Positions 8,913 to 16,762 of a DNA stretch of 64,000 nt are shown piece by piece. Position 1 is the stretch's first letter, and the number at the start of each line of letters is the position of its first letter. The position numbers and the translations under genes were made by a program. The notes under the pieces are model-generated. The model saw only the letters and a list, made by a program, of their open reading frames with translations. It made no database searches and had not been told where the DNA came from. This DNA comes from Risungbinella massiliensis. Its GTDB lineage: Bacteria; Bacillota; Bacilli; Thermoactinomycetales; Thermoactinomycetaceae. The stretch is from NCBI RefSeq assembly GCF_000942395.1, contig NZ_LN812103.1, positions 1,162,906-1,226,905 of the forward strand, read 5' to 3'.

Positions 8913-9653
8913 GTGAGAGGGCAAGTTGCATGGATCAGTGGAGCGAGTGGGGGAATTGGTCAAGGAATTGCCAAAGAATTAGCCAAGCATGGTGTGCAGA
9001 TAGCGGTTTGTTACCGTTCCAATAAACAGGCAGCGTATGAAGTGGTACAACAGTGTCAAGAATTAGGTGCGACAGCTACTGCATATCATCTAGATGTTCG
9101 CGATCTGGATTCGGTCACTTCTTGTTATCAACAAATCAGTTGGTCTTTGGGAAAGCCAGACATTGTTATACATGCAGCAGGTGATACGGAGTATGGGCTG
9201 TTTCAAGATATGGCATCTGCTGTTTATGATCGTCTGTTTGATGTACATGTTCGTGGAGCATACCATATGACCCAAACCGCTCTCCCATCCTTATTAGAAA
9301 AACGCAGTGGTCGTATTATCTTACTTTCCTCAATTTGGGGAGAGACAGGTGGTGCTGGAGAAGTGCTCTATTCTGCTGCCAAAGGAGCGATCAATGGAAT
9401 GACGAAAGCATTGGGAAAAGAACTGGCTCCTTCTGGAATTACGGTAAATGCGGTAGCTCCTGGAGCGATCTCAACTCCATTACTGCACAAGCAATTAACC
9501 GAAGAAGAACAGCAAGCATTAAAAGAGGAGATTCCCACTGGTCGGATTGGCACAGTAGAGGATGTAGCGGGTTGTGTACGATTTCTTGTGTCTGATGAAG
9601 CATCTTATATAACTGGACAAGTTCTACATGTAAATGGTGGTTGGTATACATAA
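8913..9653 (+). CDS. ymfI: SDR-family oxidoreductase YmfI (FabG-like)
   Basis: A 246-residue classical short-chain dehydrogenase/reductase. The Rossmann motif GASGGIGQG is at about residues 9-17, the catalytic serine in LLSSIWG, the YxxxK pair in YSAAKGA near residue 152, and the C-terminal GQVLHVNGGWYT is typical of FabG-type enzymes. GTG 8913 is 8 bases after AGGAGG; an ATG at 8911 is out of frame. It is the YmfI position in the Bacillus order. Its substrate is unknown; it may act on acyl or hydroxy-acid intermediates. Confidence 0.88.
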   Translation: MRGQVAWISGASGGIGQGIAKELAKHGVQIAVCYRSNKQAAYEVVQQCQELGATATAYHLDVRDLDSVTSCYQQISWSLGKPDIVIHAAGDTEYGLFQDMASAVYDRLFDVHVRGAYHMTQTALPSLLEKRSGRIILLSSIWGETGGAGEVLYSAAKGAINGMTKALGKELAPSGITVNAVAPGAISTPLLHKQLTEEEQQALKEEIPTGRIGTVEDVAGCVRFLVSDEASYITGQVLHVNGGWYT

Positions 9654-9711
9654 GAATGAAATCCATCGGGCAGATTATCAATAGAATGATTAATCAGCAG
9701 GAGGGATTTAC

Positions 9712-9963
9712 ATGTCCGTATTGGATAACTTCGGTGAATGGAAAGGTTTCTTGGCAAACCGCCTTCAACAAGCAGAAGGACTAGGTATGGATCGTGAATC
9801 GATTAGTGACCTAGCATATCAATTGGGGGATTATTTAGCACAAGATATTAATCCTCAAAATGAGCAAGAAAGACTATTAAAAGATTTATGGGATGTCGCA
9901 GATGAGCAAGAACAACGTACAATGGCAAATCTCATGATCAAATTAGTAGACAACCAAGCATAA
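9712..9963 (+). CDS. ymfJ: DUF3243 protein (YmfJ-like)
   Basis: A small acidic, soluble 83-residue protein that begins MSVLDNFGEWKGFLANRL and contains IKLVDN at its end, as in the DUF3243/YmfJ family. ATG 9712 follows GGAGGGA. No catalytic motif or membrane segment is visible. The function of the family is not known; the place between ymfI and ymfK is conserved in spore-forming Bacillota. Confidence 0.85.
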   Translation: MSVLDNFGEWKGFLANRLQQAEGLGMDRESISDLAYQLGDYLAQDINPQNEQERLLKDLWDVADEQEQRTMANLMIKLVDNQA

Positions 9964-9973
9964 TATTATAGAT

Positions 9974-10005
9974 AGGACGTTCATTAAAAAAGGACGTCCT
10001 TTTTA
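9974..10005 (+). terminator. Terminator after the DUF3243 gene
   Basis: A 7-bp stem (AGGACGT with ACGTCCT) is followed by five T. The right arm is itself part of a short palindrome, AGGACGTCCT. Confidence 0.75.
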
Positions 10006-10058
10006 TTGCCATAATTTCGTTCAAATTTATCCAGAATTCAAACTATTAGTTTGCTTAC

Positions 10059-10087
10059 TTCGCACGCTATTTCTTATATGCTATACT
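10059..10087 (+). promoter_or_regulatory. Probable sigma-A promoter upstream of the DUF3388 gene
   Basis: TTCGCA, 17-base spacer, TATACT (10082-10087), 67 bases before the chosen start. It lies downstream of a terminator and would start the DUF3388/RodZ-like operon. Confidence 0.45.
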
Positions 10088-10153
10088 TGAAAACATAAAT
10101 CTTTCTCTATATTTCTATGTTTTTTACTTGTATGGAAAGGTGTGTTTCCCAAC

Positions 10154-10921
10154 ATGGAGAATAATGACTGGTACTTGGAGTATCAAATTCACCGAAATAA
10201 ACCAGGCCTATTGGGAGACCTCGCTTCCTTACTAGGTATGCTTTCCATAAATATCATCACCATCAATGGGGTGGATAATCGTCGTCGAGGAATGTTAATA
10301 CGGACGGATGATCAGGGAAAGATTGAAGCTTTACGTAATATTTTAATTCGTTCAGAGTACATCACCCTAACGGCATTACGACCTCCAAAATTGATGGATC
10401 GTATGGCGGTTCGTCATGGTCGATATCTGGATCGTTGTTCAGAGGACATGAGAACATACCGATTTACGAGGGATGAAATTGGTTTATTGGTCGATTTTTT
10501 GGCTGAAATCTTCCAACGTGATGGGCATCAACTAATTGGAATACGGGGGATGCCACGTGTTGGAAAAACCGAATCAATTGTAGCTTCAAGCGTCTGTGCA
10601 AATAAGCGATGGACATTTGTCTCTTCAACATTACTCAAACAGACAGTTCGTAGACAGCTAGGTATGGATGAGATATCTAGCAATCATGTTTACATAATCG
10701 ATGGAATTGTGTCTACTATGAGAGCGAATGAAGAACATGGTGTGTTATTACGAGACATTTTACGTATGAAAGCGACCAAAGTTATCGAGCATCCTGATAT
10801 TTTTGTTCGCGAAACAGAGTATACGATGGACGATTTTCATTATATTATTGAACTTCGGAATGATCCCGAAGAAGAAATTCGATATGATGCGATTGACACG
10901 GATATTCGACAAGGATTTTAA
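10154..10921 (+). CDS. ymfK: DUF3388 protein (YmfK-like) with ACT-like N terminus and P-loop-like motif
   Basis: A 255-residue protein. Residues 1-75 (NDWYLEYQIHRNKPGLLGDLASLLGML) resemble an ACT-type regulatory domain, and RGMPRVGKTES at about 132-142 looks like a nucleotide-binding P-loop, followed by a Walker-B-like hydrophobic strand HVYIIDGI. I prefer ATG 10154 over GTG 10142 because the AAAGGTG site is too close to the GTG and the family starts with a short charged segment before WYLEY. It sits just upstream of the HTH/TM gene as in Bacillus. No function is established. Confidence 0.82.
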   Translation: MENNDWYLEYQIHRNKPGLLGDLASLLGMLSINIITINGVDNRRRGMLIRTDDQGKIEALRNILIRSEYITLTALRPPKLMDRMAVRHGRYLDRCSEDMRTYRFTRDEIGLLVDFLAEIFQRDGHQLIGIRGMPRVGKTESIVASSVCANKRWTFVSSTLLKQTVRRQLGMDEISSNHVYIIDGIVSTMRANEEHGVLLRDILRMKATKVIEHPDIFVRETEYTMDDFHYIIELRNDPEEEIRYDAIDTDIRQGF

Positions 10922-10941
10922 AAAGTAAGGAGGGAAGCGAG

Positions 10942-12294
10942 TTGGGAATTGGTAGTGCATTACGACAAGCTAGGGAAAAAATGGGCTATACACTAGAAGA
11001 GATGGCAGAAATCACCAATATCAATATTAAGTATCTACAATCATTGGAACAGGATCAATTCGATCAACTGCCAAGTGAATTCTATGTGCGAATTTTCATG
11101 AAAAACTATGCAAAACGGATTGGTTTAGATCATCAACCGTTACTTGATGCCTATGACTCCTTCTTAGAAAATCAAGATGAAAGTTCTATTTCTACTTATG
11201 GCAATGCAACACAACCAGAACATGGCTTTTCTTTGGCCGAGACGAAACAAAAAGCGACTCAGTTAGAAGAAGGGCAAAACCCCGTTCTACAAACTTATTT
11301 TCAACCACCTCTTAGAGGGGCAAACGGTAGTCGTTTCCCTTCATTACTATCCGAAAAAGAGCAGCCTCAAGAGGCTCCAAATCGGAGTAGCACATTTCTC
11401 CCATCTTTGCCTAAACAACAAAGATCAGAAGAGGAATGGAAACAACCTACTATGGAGAACAGGGAATCCCCTGTCATTCCATCTACTCCTCAAGCTAGAG
11501 TTGGAGCGGTTAATGCTCCGCCATATCCACCTATTGGTACAGGCAATATGAAGAAACATAGAGGTTCGGAATCGGCACGTAATCCTGGGCCTATTCCACA
11601 ACAGCAATTTTTGGGTTTACCAGCACCGACCTCTACTCATATGAATCCTACACCAGTACAGGAATCATATGAGACATCGCGACCAGTTCGCAAATTTGTG
11701 TCTCCTACTAGGGAGAGTTCTACTGTTACAGGAGCTATGAATCCACCAAAGCGGGAATCATTTGAAACCTCGCGACCAACAAGTAGATTGATGTCAACGT
11801 CTAGGGAAAGTTCTACTGTTACAACAGGTTTGATGTCCAATCGACCTGGATTCGATTCATATGAATCGCAGCCGCAGAGTAGACTTGTACCTCCTAACAG
11901 AGAAAGCTCTACTGTTACAACAGGTTTGATGTCCAACCGATCTGGCCTTGATTCATATGATTCACGACCACAGAGTAAACTTGTGCCTCCTAACAGAGAA
12001 AGTTCTACTGTTACAGGTTCGATGTCCAATCGACCTGGTTTTGATTCATATGATTCGCGACCACAAAGTAGGTTTATGCCTCCTAACAGAGAAAGCTCTA
12101 CTGTATCAGGCTCCATGCCTAATTTTGCGAATGACAAGAATCGCAAAGGAATTCAGCCGTCGGAGTTTAAACCACGTAGTCAGACACATGGCAAAAGGGA
12201 AGAAGAGTATGAGCCTAGGGGTCCGTGGATTGTTATTACGATTACGATGATTTTAACAGCAGCGGGTACTGTTTATTACTTGTTCTACGTTTAA
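10942..12294 (+). CDS. RodZ/YmfM-like HTH membrane protein 1, with repeat-rich linker
   Basis: A 450-residue protein. Residues 1-65 form a Cro/C1-type helix-turn-helix of the HTH_25 kind (SALRQAREKMGYTLEEMAEITNINIKYLQSLEQDQFDQLPSEFYVRIFMKNY, split here by description). A long disordered linker follows, including five imperfect 31-33-residue repeats at about 243-400, then a C-terminal membrane helix (WIVITITMILTAAGTVYYL) that ends almost at the stop, so there is no external domain. TTG 10942 is 8 bases after AGGAGG. RodZ proteins link MreB to the membrane; this one has the cytoplasmic half only. First of four such genes in a row. Confidence 0.82.
   Translation: MGIGSALRQAREKMGYTLEEMAEITNINIKYLQSLEQDQFDQLPSEFYVRIFMKNYAKRIGLDHQPLLDAYDSFLENQDESSISTYGNATQPEHGFSLAETKQKATQLEEGQNPVLQTYFQPPLRGANGSRFPSLLSEKEQPQEAPNRSSTFLPSLPKQQRSEEEWKQPTMENRESPVIPSTPQARVGAVNAPPYPPIGTGNMKKHRGSESARNPGPIPQQQFLGLPAPTSTHMNPTPVQESYETSRPVRKFVSPTRESSTVTGAMNPPKRESFETSRPTSRLMSTSRESSTVTTGLMSNRPGFDSYESQPQSRLVPPNRESSTVTTGLMSNRSGLDSYDSRPQSKLVPPNRESSTVTGSMSNRPGFDSYDSRPQSRFMPPNRESSTVSGSMPNFANDKNRKGIQPSEFKPRSQTHGKREEEYEPRGPWIVITITMILTAAGTVYYLFYV
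11668..12141 (+). repeat. Five tandem 93-99 bp coding repeats in the RodZ-like linker
   Basis: Units begin at 11668, 11761, 11860, 11956 and 12049 and encode variants of Y-[ED]-[TS]-[SR]-[RP]-P-x-[SR]-[RK] ... PPNRESSTVT-G-MSNRPGFDS. Units 3-5 are almost identical in DNA, which points to recent slippage or unequal exchange. All lengths are multiples of three. Confidence 0.85.
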
Positions 12295-12306
12295 TGAGGT
12301 GATCTT

Positions 12307-13002
12307 TTGTCAGTCGAAATTGGAAAACAATTGAAGCAAGCAAGGGAACAACAAGGGATTTCACTGGATGAAATGGCCTATTCCACTCGGATTGACAAAA
12401 ATTTTTTAATAGCATTAGAGAAAGGTAACTGGGATGCACTTCCAGGACCAATCTATGTAAAATCCTATCTACGTACTTATACGTTGACAGTTGGATTAGA
12501 CCCAAAACAAGTAATGAGACAAACTTCTAGTATTCGAACAACGAAACAACCTAATACAGGAGCCCGTACCCCTTCGCGCGTTGGACGGCGAGACAGGGAA
12601 GAGGTTGCCTCGATCGTCCTTGAAGAGGAGTATCAGTCGGAAGAAGAAGTAGCGCCTTCTCGAACTGCAACGGTACCTAGTCGATCGGAACGGTTACAAG
12701 AGACCACTCCATCTCGTTTAAAAAGGGGGGTCTCTTCTCCTAATCATGAGATGCAGGAGAAATTCTCCGAAGAGAAGTCCAATAGAAGAATAAAGGAAAA
12801 GGGAGCAAATACAGAGAAGAAGAAAAAAAAAGCTACATTTGGAGTCTTTTATACTAGATTCCTTATTCTAATTGGTATCTTGCTACTTGTGGCTGGTGGT
12901 TATGTTTTTTGGCTACGATCTTCCTCAAGCGAAGTAACATCTGAGAATGCTATGCCAAATTGGATAATTGACAAGCCTCCTATTACTTCACATCTTATGT
13001 AA
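12307..13002 (+). CDS. RodZ/YmfM-like HTH membrane protein 2
   Basis: A 231-residue protein with the same plan: N-terminal HTH_25 domain (QLKQAREQQGISLDEMAYST, then YVKSYLRTY at about 55-63), a charged Lys/Glu/Arg-rich linker, a membrane helix (FLILIGILLLVAGGYVFWL, about residues 184-202) and only about 28 external residues. TTG 12307 is preceded by GAGGTGAT. It starts 12 bases after gene 1. A strong promoter lies between it and gene 3. Confidence 0.8.
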   Translation: MSVEIGKQLKQAREQQGISLDEMAYSTRIDKNFLIALEKGNWDALPGPIYVKSYLRTYTLTVGLDPKQVMRQTSSIRTTKQPNTGARTPSRVGRRDREEVASIVLEEEYQSEEEVAPSRTATVPSRSERLQETTPSRLKRGVSSPNHEMQEKFSEEKSNRRIKEKGANTEKKKKKATFGVFYTRFLILIGILLLVAGGYVFWLRSSSSEVTSENAMPNWIIDKPPITSHLM

Positions 13003-13034
13003 TAGGTTGTCATTCTTTTTAAATTAAGCCATTT

Positions 13035-13063
13035 TTGACACACTTTTAGACCCATGTTATGCT
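13035..13063 (+). promoter_or_regulatory. Sigma-A promoter for RodZ-like gene 3
   Basis: Perfect TTGACA (13035-13040), 17-base spacer, TATGCT (13058-13063). A small hairpin (GGTTGT with ACAACC, 13099-13122) follows in the leader just before the SD. Confidence 0.65.
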
Positions 13064-13140
13064 GATACCGACGTATGGAACGTTTTTGACATTTCGCAGG
13101 TTGTGAGTTTGGTATTTACAACCTTCAGGAGGTGGCTAGG

Positions 13141-14958
13141 GTGTCTGTCGAAATTGGATCATTCCTTCGACAAGCCCGAGAGTCTGCTGGACTGTCCCTC
13201 GATGAGGTACAAGAAAAGACCAGAATACAAAAAAACTTTTTAACCGCAATTGAGATCGGTGATTTTGATAAATTACCGAGCCCATATTATGTTCGAAACT
13301 ATCTTAGAGCATATGCGAATTGTGTGAAAGTGGAGCCGCATCATATTTTGCGACACTATCGCAAGGAAGATCAGGAAAAACGTTATGGTCATCATCGTAA
13401 TGGTGATACCATGGCTGGTACGATGACAGATCTCTCCGCTACTGCAATTCGGAAAGCTCCTACACAAAACACTGGTCAATTTTCTTTTGCTGAACATCTC
13501 GAACAACTCCAAAAGACGGGAAGTCAGCAAGCAGTTCAAGAAGATACATCTAAACAACGCAAAAATCGGACAAGCTTACATACGGCTCTCACTATTGCAA
13601 ATTCAAATACATCTACTCTAACCAAACCAATGACTATGAAAAATAACACGAAGCGGAATAGTGTACCGTTATCTGCGTTGTCTGACTCTCAGCGCTCAGA
13701 AGAACCTGCCCAAGAGGCAAACTATGAATTGCCCGTAACACAAAGCGGGTCTTTCTTGAATAAGACATATGGTCAATCGGCCACTAAAACTTCCTCCCGC
13801 AATACAAATAAAATGACAGCTGCCACAGCGACAGATGCTAGTGTAGCGGCACAGCCTGATTCGGCAGTTGGAGCACGTAATCCTTATCTGGCATCAACAA
13901 AATTACCAACGATCAATAGAAGAGTTGATGGCAGTAAGGTCCCTTCTGTTACTAGACCGCTTCCTAAGGTCGATCCAGTACAGATGCAGGATACAATCAA
14001 GCTTCCACCTAACCAATTGAGTCCTACGCCACGTTTGGGGACGGAGCGTGCTTCACAACAAGATCAAGTTTCACTTGATCGATTTGGTAGAGACCGTTTA
14101 GGTACGGAACGAATATCATCTCTTGGCTCCAACAAAGAAAGTTCTATTTCTTCAGGAGATAGCGTTTTTCTAAACCAATCTCGTCCATCGATTGAGGTAG
14201 ATGAGCCTCCAACCGGGCATAGACGAAATACTAGTAGGTTACCTAATGGTATTTCTGAAATGGGTAAACAAACGACAAATCCTCCTTCAGGTAAGTTCCG
14301 TGGACGGGCACAGGGGAGCGAAAACACAGACCGTTTTGCTCGATCGGATCGATTTAATACCTCTCCGCGCGTTTCCGAAGATGTTATGTCAATGAAGCCG
14401 CCAACTCGCAACGAGGCAGCACAACATCGAAATGAGAACCGCAAAGGGACCAAAAAAGGTAAGGCAGCTCCGATTTATACCAAAAATTGGTTTCTGGGAA
14501 CTGTAGCGGGTGTAATTATTCTTCCATTAGTAGCCTATTTTGTTTTTGCTGGTGGAGATGATACCGCTCAATCACAGGAGCAAACAACGGAAGTACCTGC
14601 ACCAATTGCTCCGGATTCACCAGAGACTAAGTCTGCATCGCAAGATGGAGGATCAGAGCAAAAAACGGATGGCGCAGTTACAAAAGAGCGTGACGGTGTA
14701 TATCTTATAAGCTCTGATCAAGTAGAGTTAGTGTTTTCACCAAATGGTGGCAGGAGTGTTGTAGTTATCACAAATGCTTCTGGAGAAAAAGAGGAATTTA
14801 CACTGAATTCCAAAGATCCTTCTGTGAAAAGAAGTTTGACTCTTAATTCAGGTGAAAAGATCTCTATCACACTTGGAGCACCAGAATATGTAGAAACTAC
14901 GGTAAATGGTGTTCCAGTAAAACCAGGTGGACAGATCATCCGTCTACAAAAAAAATAG
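13141..14958 (+). CDS. RodZ-like HTH membrane protein 3, full-length form with external domain
   Basis: A 605-residue protein: HTH_25 domain at residues 1-65 (FLRQARESAGLSLDEVQEKT, YYVRNYLRAYA), a very long polar linker of about 380 residues, one membrane helix (FLGTVAGVIILPLVAYFVF, about 450-468) and a C-terminal beta-rich external domain of about 100 residues like DUF4115 of RodZ. Of the four paralogues this is the one with complete RodZ architecture. GTG 13141 is 7 bases after AGGAGGT; GTG 13132 would overlap that site. The linker contains NKESSIS and LGTER repeats that recall the RESSTV repeats of gene 1. It has its own promoter and terminator. Confidence 0.85.
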   Translation: MSVEIGSFLRQARESAGLSLDEVQEKTRIQKNFLTAIEIGDFDKLPSPYYVRNYLRAYANCVKVEPHHILRHYRKEDQEKRYGHHRNGDTMAGTMTDLSATAIRKAPTQNTGQFSFAEHLEQLQKTGSQQAVQEDTSKQRKNRTSLHTALTIANSNTSTLTKPMTMKNNTKRNSVPLSALSDSQRSEEPAQEANYELPVTQSGSFLNKTYGQSATKTSSRNTNKMTAATATDASVAAQPDSAVGARNPYLASTKLPTINRRVDGSKVPSVTRPLPKVDPVQMQDTIKLPPNQLSPTPRLGTERASQQDQVSLDRFGRDRLGTERISSLGSNKESSISSGDSVFLNQSRPSIEVDEPPTGHRRNTSRLPNGISEMGKQTTNPPSGKFRGRAQGSENTDRFARSDRFNTSPRVSEDVMSMKPPTRNEAAQHRNENRKGTKKGKAAPIYTKNWFLGTVAGVIILPLVAYFVFAGGDDTAQSQEQTTEVPAPIAPDSPETKSASQDGGSEQKTDGAVTKERDGVYLISSDQVELVFSPNGGRSVVVITNASGEKEEFTLNSKDPSVKRSLTLNSGEKISITLGAPEYVETTVNGVPVKPGGQIIRLQKK

Positions 14959-14965
14959 TTTTTGT

Positions 14966-14994
14966 GAAAAAGCCTATGAAAGGCTTTTTCTTTT
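14966..14994 (+). terminator. Terminator after RodZ-like gene 3
   Basis: A 9-bp stem (AAAAAGCCT with AGGCTTTTT), 5-base loop, T-rich tail. Confidence 0.85.
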
Positions 14995-15046
14995 ACAATA
15001 AAACGCTATACTGAACGAGAAAAGAAAGGACACTTGGGAGGATATC

Positions 15047-15850
15047 ATGATATTTCAACAGCTCAGGCTAGCCCGTGAAGCAAGAAAGTTATCTGCTCAA
15101 GATGTTTCCTTGCGAACACGAATTCCAGCAGATTGTGTAGAGGCGATAGAGGTAGAAAACTGGGATGAAATTCCATCTCCGGTCAGAGCAAAAAATTATA
15201 TTGGTGTTTATGCTAAATTTCTTCAAAAAGATCCAGAGCCTTTTTTAGAAGCTTACAACCAGTCAAGAGTAGAAGATCGTCCTACTGTTCCTTCATATTC
15301 TCGTAGTCCTAGAGAACCAATCTCGAGACGAAACAAGTCAACTACCAATCGTAAGGTAAAAGGGATCGGAATTTTGACTAGCATCCCACAGAAATGGCTT
15401 TATGTGAGTGCAGGAATAGTCGCAATTCTCTTGATTGTCAGTGTATGGTTGGTTACAGGCGAAGAAACTACTAATGTAAATGCCAATGTACCAAGTGAAA
15501 AACAAGATCAATCAGCTTATACCAGCGACCAGCGTCCAGAAATTAAATTAGTCAAAACTTCTGAAGCGTACGAATATGGGGATATGTACCAACTATCCAA
15601 TGTATCGGAAGTAGAAGTTAGTCTAGAAGGAACCGGTTCTGTTCGAGTACGCGAAGAAGGACCAACTGGTCGTATTGTAGCGGAAAAGAAGTTAACCAAA
15701 GGACAAGCGATTCAGTTTCATCATGCTAAATGGCTTTCGATACGACTAGACAACCCTAGCCAAGTTAAGTTAACAGTTAATGGTTTTGTTATCCAGACGG
15801 ATAAGTTGAAGGATCCTCAATCTTTCCAGTTTACACTATCAGATGCTTGA
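15047..15850 (+). CDS. RodZ-like HTH membrane protein 4, compact form
   Basis: A 267-residue protein: HTH_25 domain (QLRLAREARKLSAQDVSLRT, then VRAKNYIGVYAKFLQ), a short basic linker, a membrane helix (WLYVSAGIVAILLIVSVWLV, about 113-132) and a beta-rich external domain of about 110 residues ending in the SFQFTLSDA segment, similar in position to the DUF4115 domain of gene 3. ATG 15047 follows GGGAGGAT. Its size is nearest to the single YmfM of Bacillus, and like ymfM it is directly upstream of pgsA, so it is the best positional orthologue. Confidence 0.83.
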   Translation: MIFQQLRLAREARKLSAQDVSLRTRIPADCVEAIEVENWDEIPSPVRAKNYIGVYAKFLQKDPEPFLEAYNQSRVEDRPTVPSYSRSPREPISRRNKSTTNRKVKGIGILTSIPQKWLYVSAGIVAILLIVSVWLVTGEETTNVNANVPSEKQDQSAYTSDQRPEIKLVKTSEAYEYGDMYQLSNVSEVEVSLEGTGSVRVREEGPTGRIVAEKKLTKGQAIQFHHAKWLSIRLDNPSQVKLTVNGFVIQTDKLKDPQSFQFTLSDA

Positions 15851-15926
15851 TTTTTCATTAGGCTTCTTTTCAAACGCTTCTTTGACTGAACATAGAGTAA
15901 CAAGTGAATTTAAGACCATATTTTGC

Positions 15927-15958
15927 CCCTCTCTATACAATAGATGAGAGGGCTTTTT
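15927..15958 (+). terminator. Terminator after RodZ-like gene 4
   Basis: A 7-bp stem CCCTCTC / GAGAGGG with a 12-base loop is followed by CTTTTT. It closes the RodZ-like block before the pgsA promoter. Confidence 0.7.
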
Positions 15959-15991
15959 GTGTTAAAAATGTGTTATTCTTAGGGCACCTTT

Positions 15992-16021
15992 TTGACATGC
16001 AAGAATTGCTTAGTTTATACT
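15992..16021 (+). promoter_or_regulatory. Sigma-A promoter for pgsA-cinA
   Basis: Perfect TTGACA (15992-15997), 18-base spacer, TATACT (16016-16021). It leaves an untranslated leader of about 125 bases before pgsA. Confidence 0.6.
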
Positions 16022-16110
16022 TACGAGAGGATTACCCGAATTCCATTGAAAGTACATAGGGTTTCGGAATATTGGTCAGGATTTGTTCCCTTCAGGATAT
16101 AGTATGAACT

Positions 16111-16147
16111 GTGAGGAAACCACCTCCATTTCCTCTCACTAGGAGGT
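16111..16147 (+). promoter_or_regulatory. pgsA leader with anti-Shine-Dalgarno hairpin
   Basis: The leader contains a GAGGAAA ... TTTCCTC stem whose loop carries ACCTCC (16122-16127), exactly complementary to the GGAGGT of the ribosome site at 16142-16147. Two mutually exclusive pairings are possible, one of which hides the ribosome site. Seen in sequence; the regulatory meaning is inferred. Confidence 0.35.
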
Positions 16148-16153
16148 AGATTT

Positions 16154-16762
16154 TTGGTGAACTTGGCCAATCGCATTACGTTGGCTCGTATTTTTTTAGT
16201 GCCCGTATTAATGATCTTTTTACTGATTCGTTTTGACTTCGGACACATCCAAGTAGAACAAGTTTCTCTCAGTGTGAGTGAACTGATTGCGACGATTGTC
16301 TTTATCATTGCAGCAATAACCGATGGACTAGATGGTTATATTGCACGGAAAAACCAGATCGTCACCAACCTAGGGAAATTTTTAGATCCTTTAGCAGACA
16401 AGCTTTTAATTACTGCTGCGTTAATTTCTCTTGTTGAAATGCAGCGTTTGGAAGCATGGATCGCAATTGTGATCATTAGCCGAGAGTTTGCGGTAACAGG
16501 CTTGCGCTTGATCGCAGCAGCGGAGGGTAGAGTGATTGCTGCAAGTCGACTTGGGAAGTTAAAGACGATTATTCAGATTGTCGCAATTGTCTCTCTGATG
16601 TTAAACAACATTCCATTCTCCATTATTCAAATTCCTTTCGCTGATATTACCACTTGGTTAGCAGTCTTGATTACCCTCTGGTCTGGGATTGACTATTTCC
16701 ATAAAAATCGGCACGTGATTGCATTTCATGGGGCTGAGCAACGGAAAGGAAAGGAAAACTAG
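16154..16762 (+). CDS. pgsA: CDP-diacylglycerol--glycerol-3-phosphate 3-phosphatidyltransferase
   Basis: A 202-residue membrane enzyme that makes phosphatidylglycerol phosphate, the committed step to acidic phospholipids. The CDP-alcohol phosphotransferase motif D-x2-DG-x2-AR-x8-G-x3-D-x3-D is complete (D57, D60, G61, A64, R65, G74, D78, D82). Four or so membrane helices follow. The start is TTG 16154 or GTG 16157, both served by AGGAGGT at 16141; MxNLxNxITLAR is the usual N terminus, which favours TTG. It overlaps cinA by one base. Confidence 0.95.
   Translation: MVNLANRITLARIFLVPVLMIFLLIRFDFGHIQVEQVSLSVSELIATIVFIIAAITDGLDGYIARKNQIVTNLGKFLDPLADKLLITAALISLVEMQRLEAWIAIVIISREFAVTGLRLIAAAEGRVIAASRLGKLKTIIQIVAIVSLMLNNIPFSIIQIPFADITTWLAVLITLWSGIDYFHKNRHVIAFHGAEQRKGKEN

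Noticed and set aside
11668-12141. CRISPR-like regular repeats
   Set aside because: The units abut without spacers, keep the reading frame and encode a protein linker.
11637-12146. 169-codon open frame on the minus strand
   Set aside because: It is the antisense shadow of the repetitive RodZ-like linker; the repeats keep several frames open.
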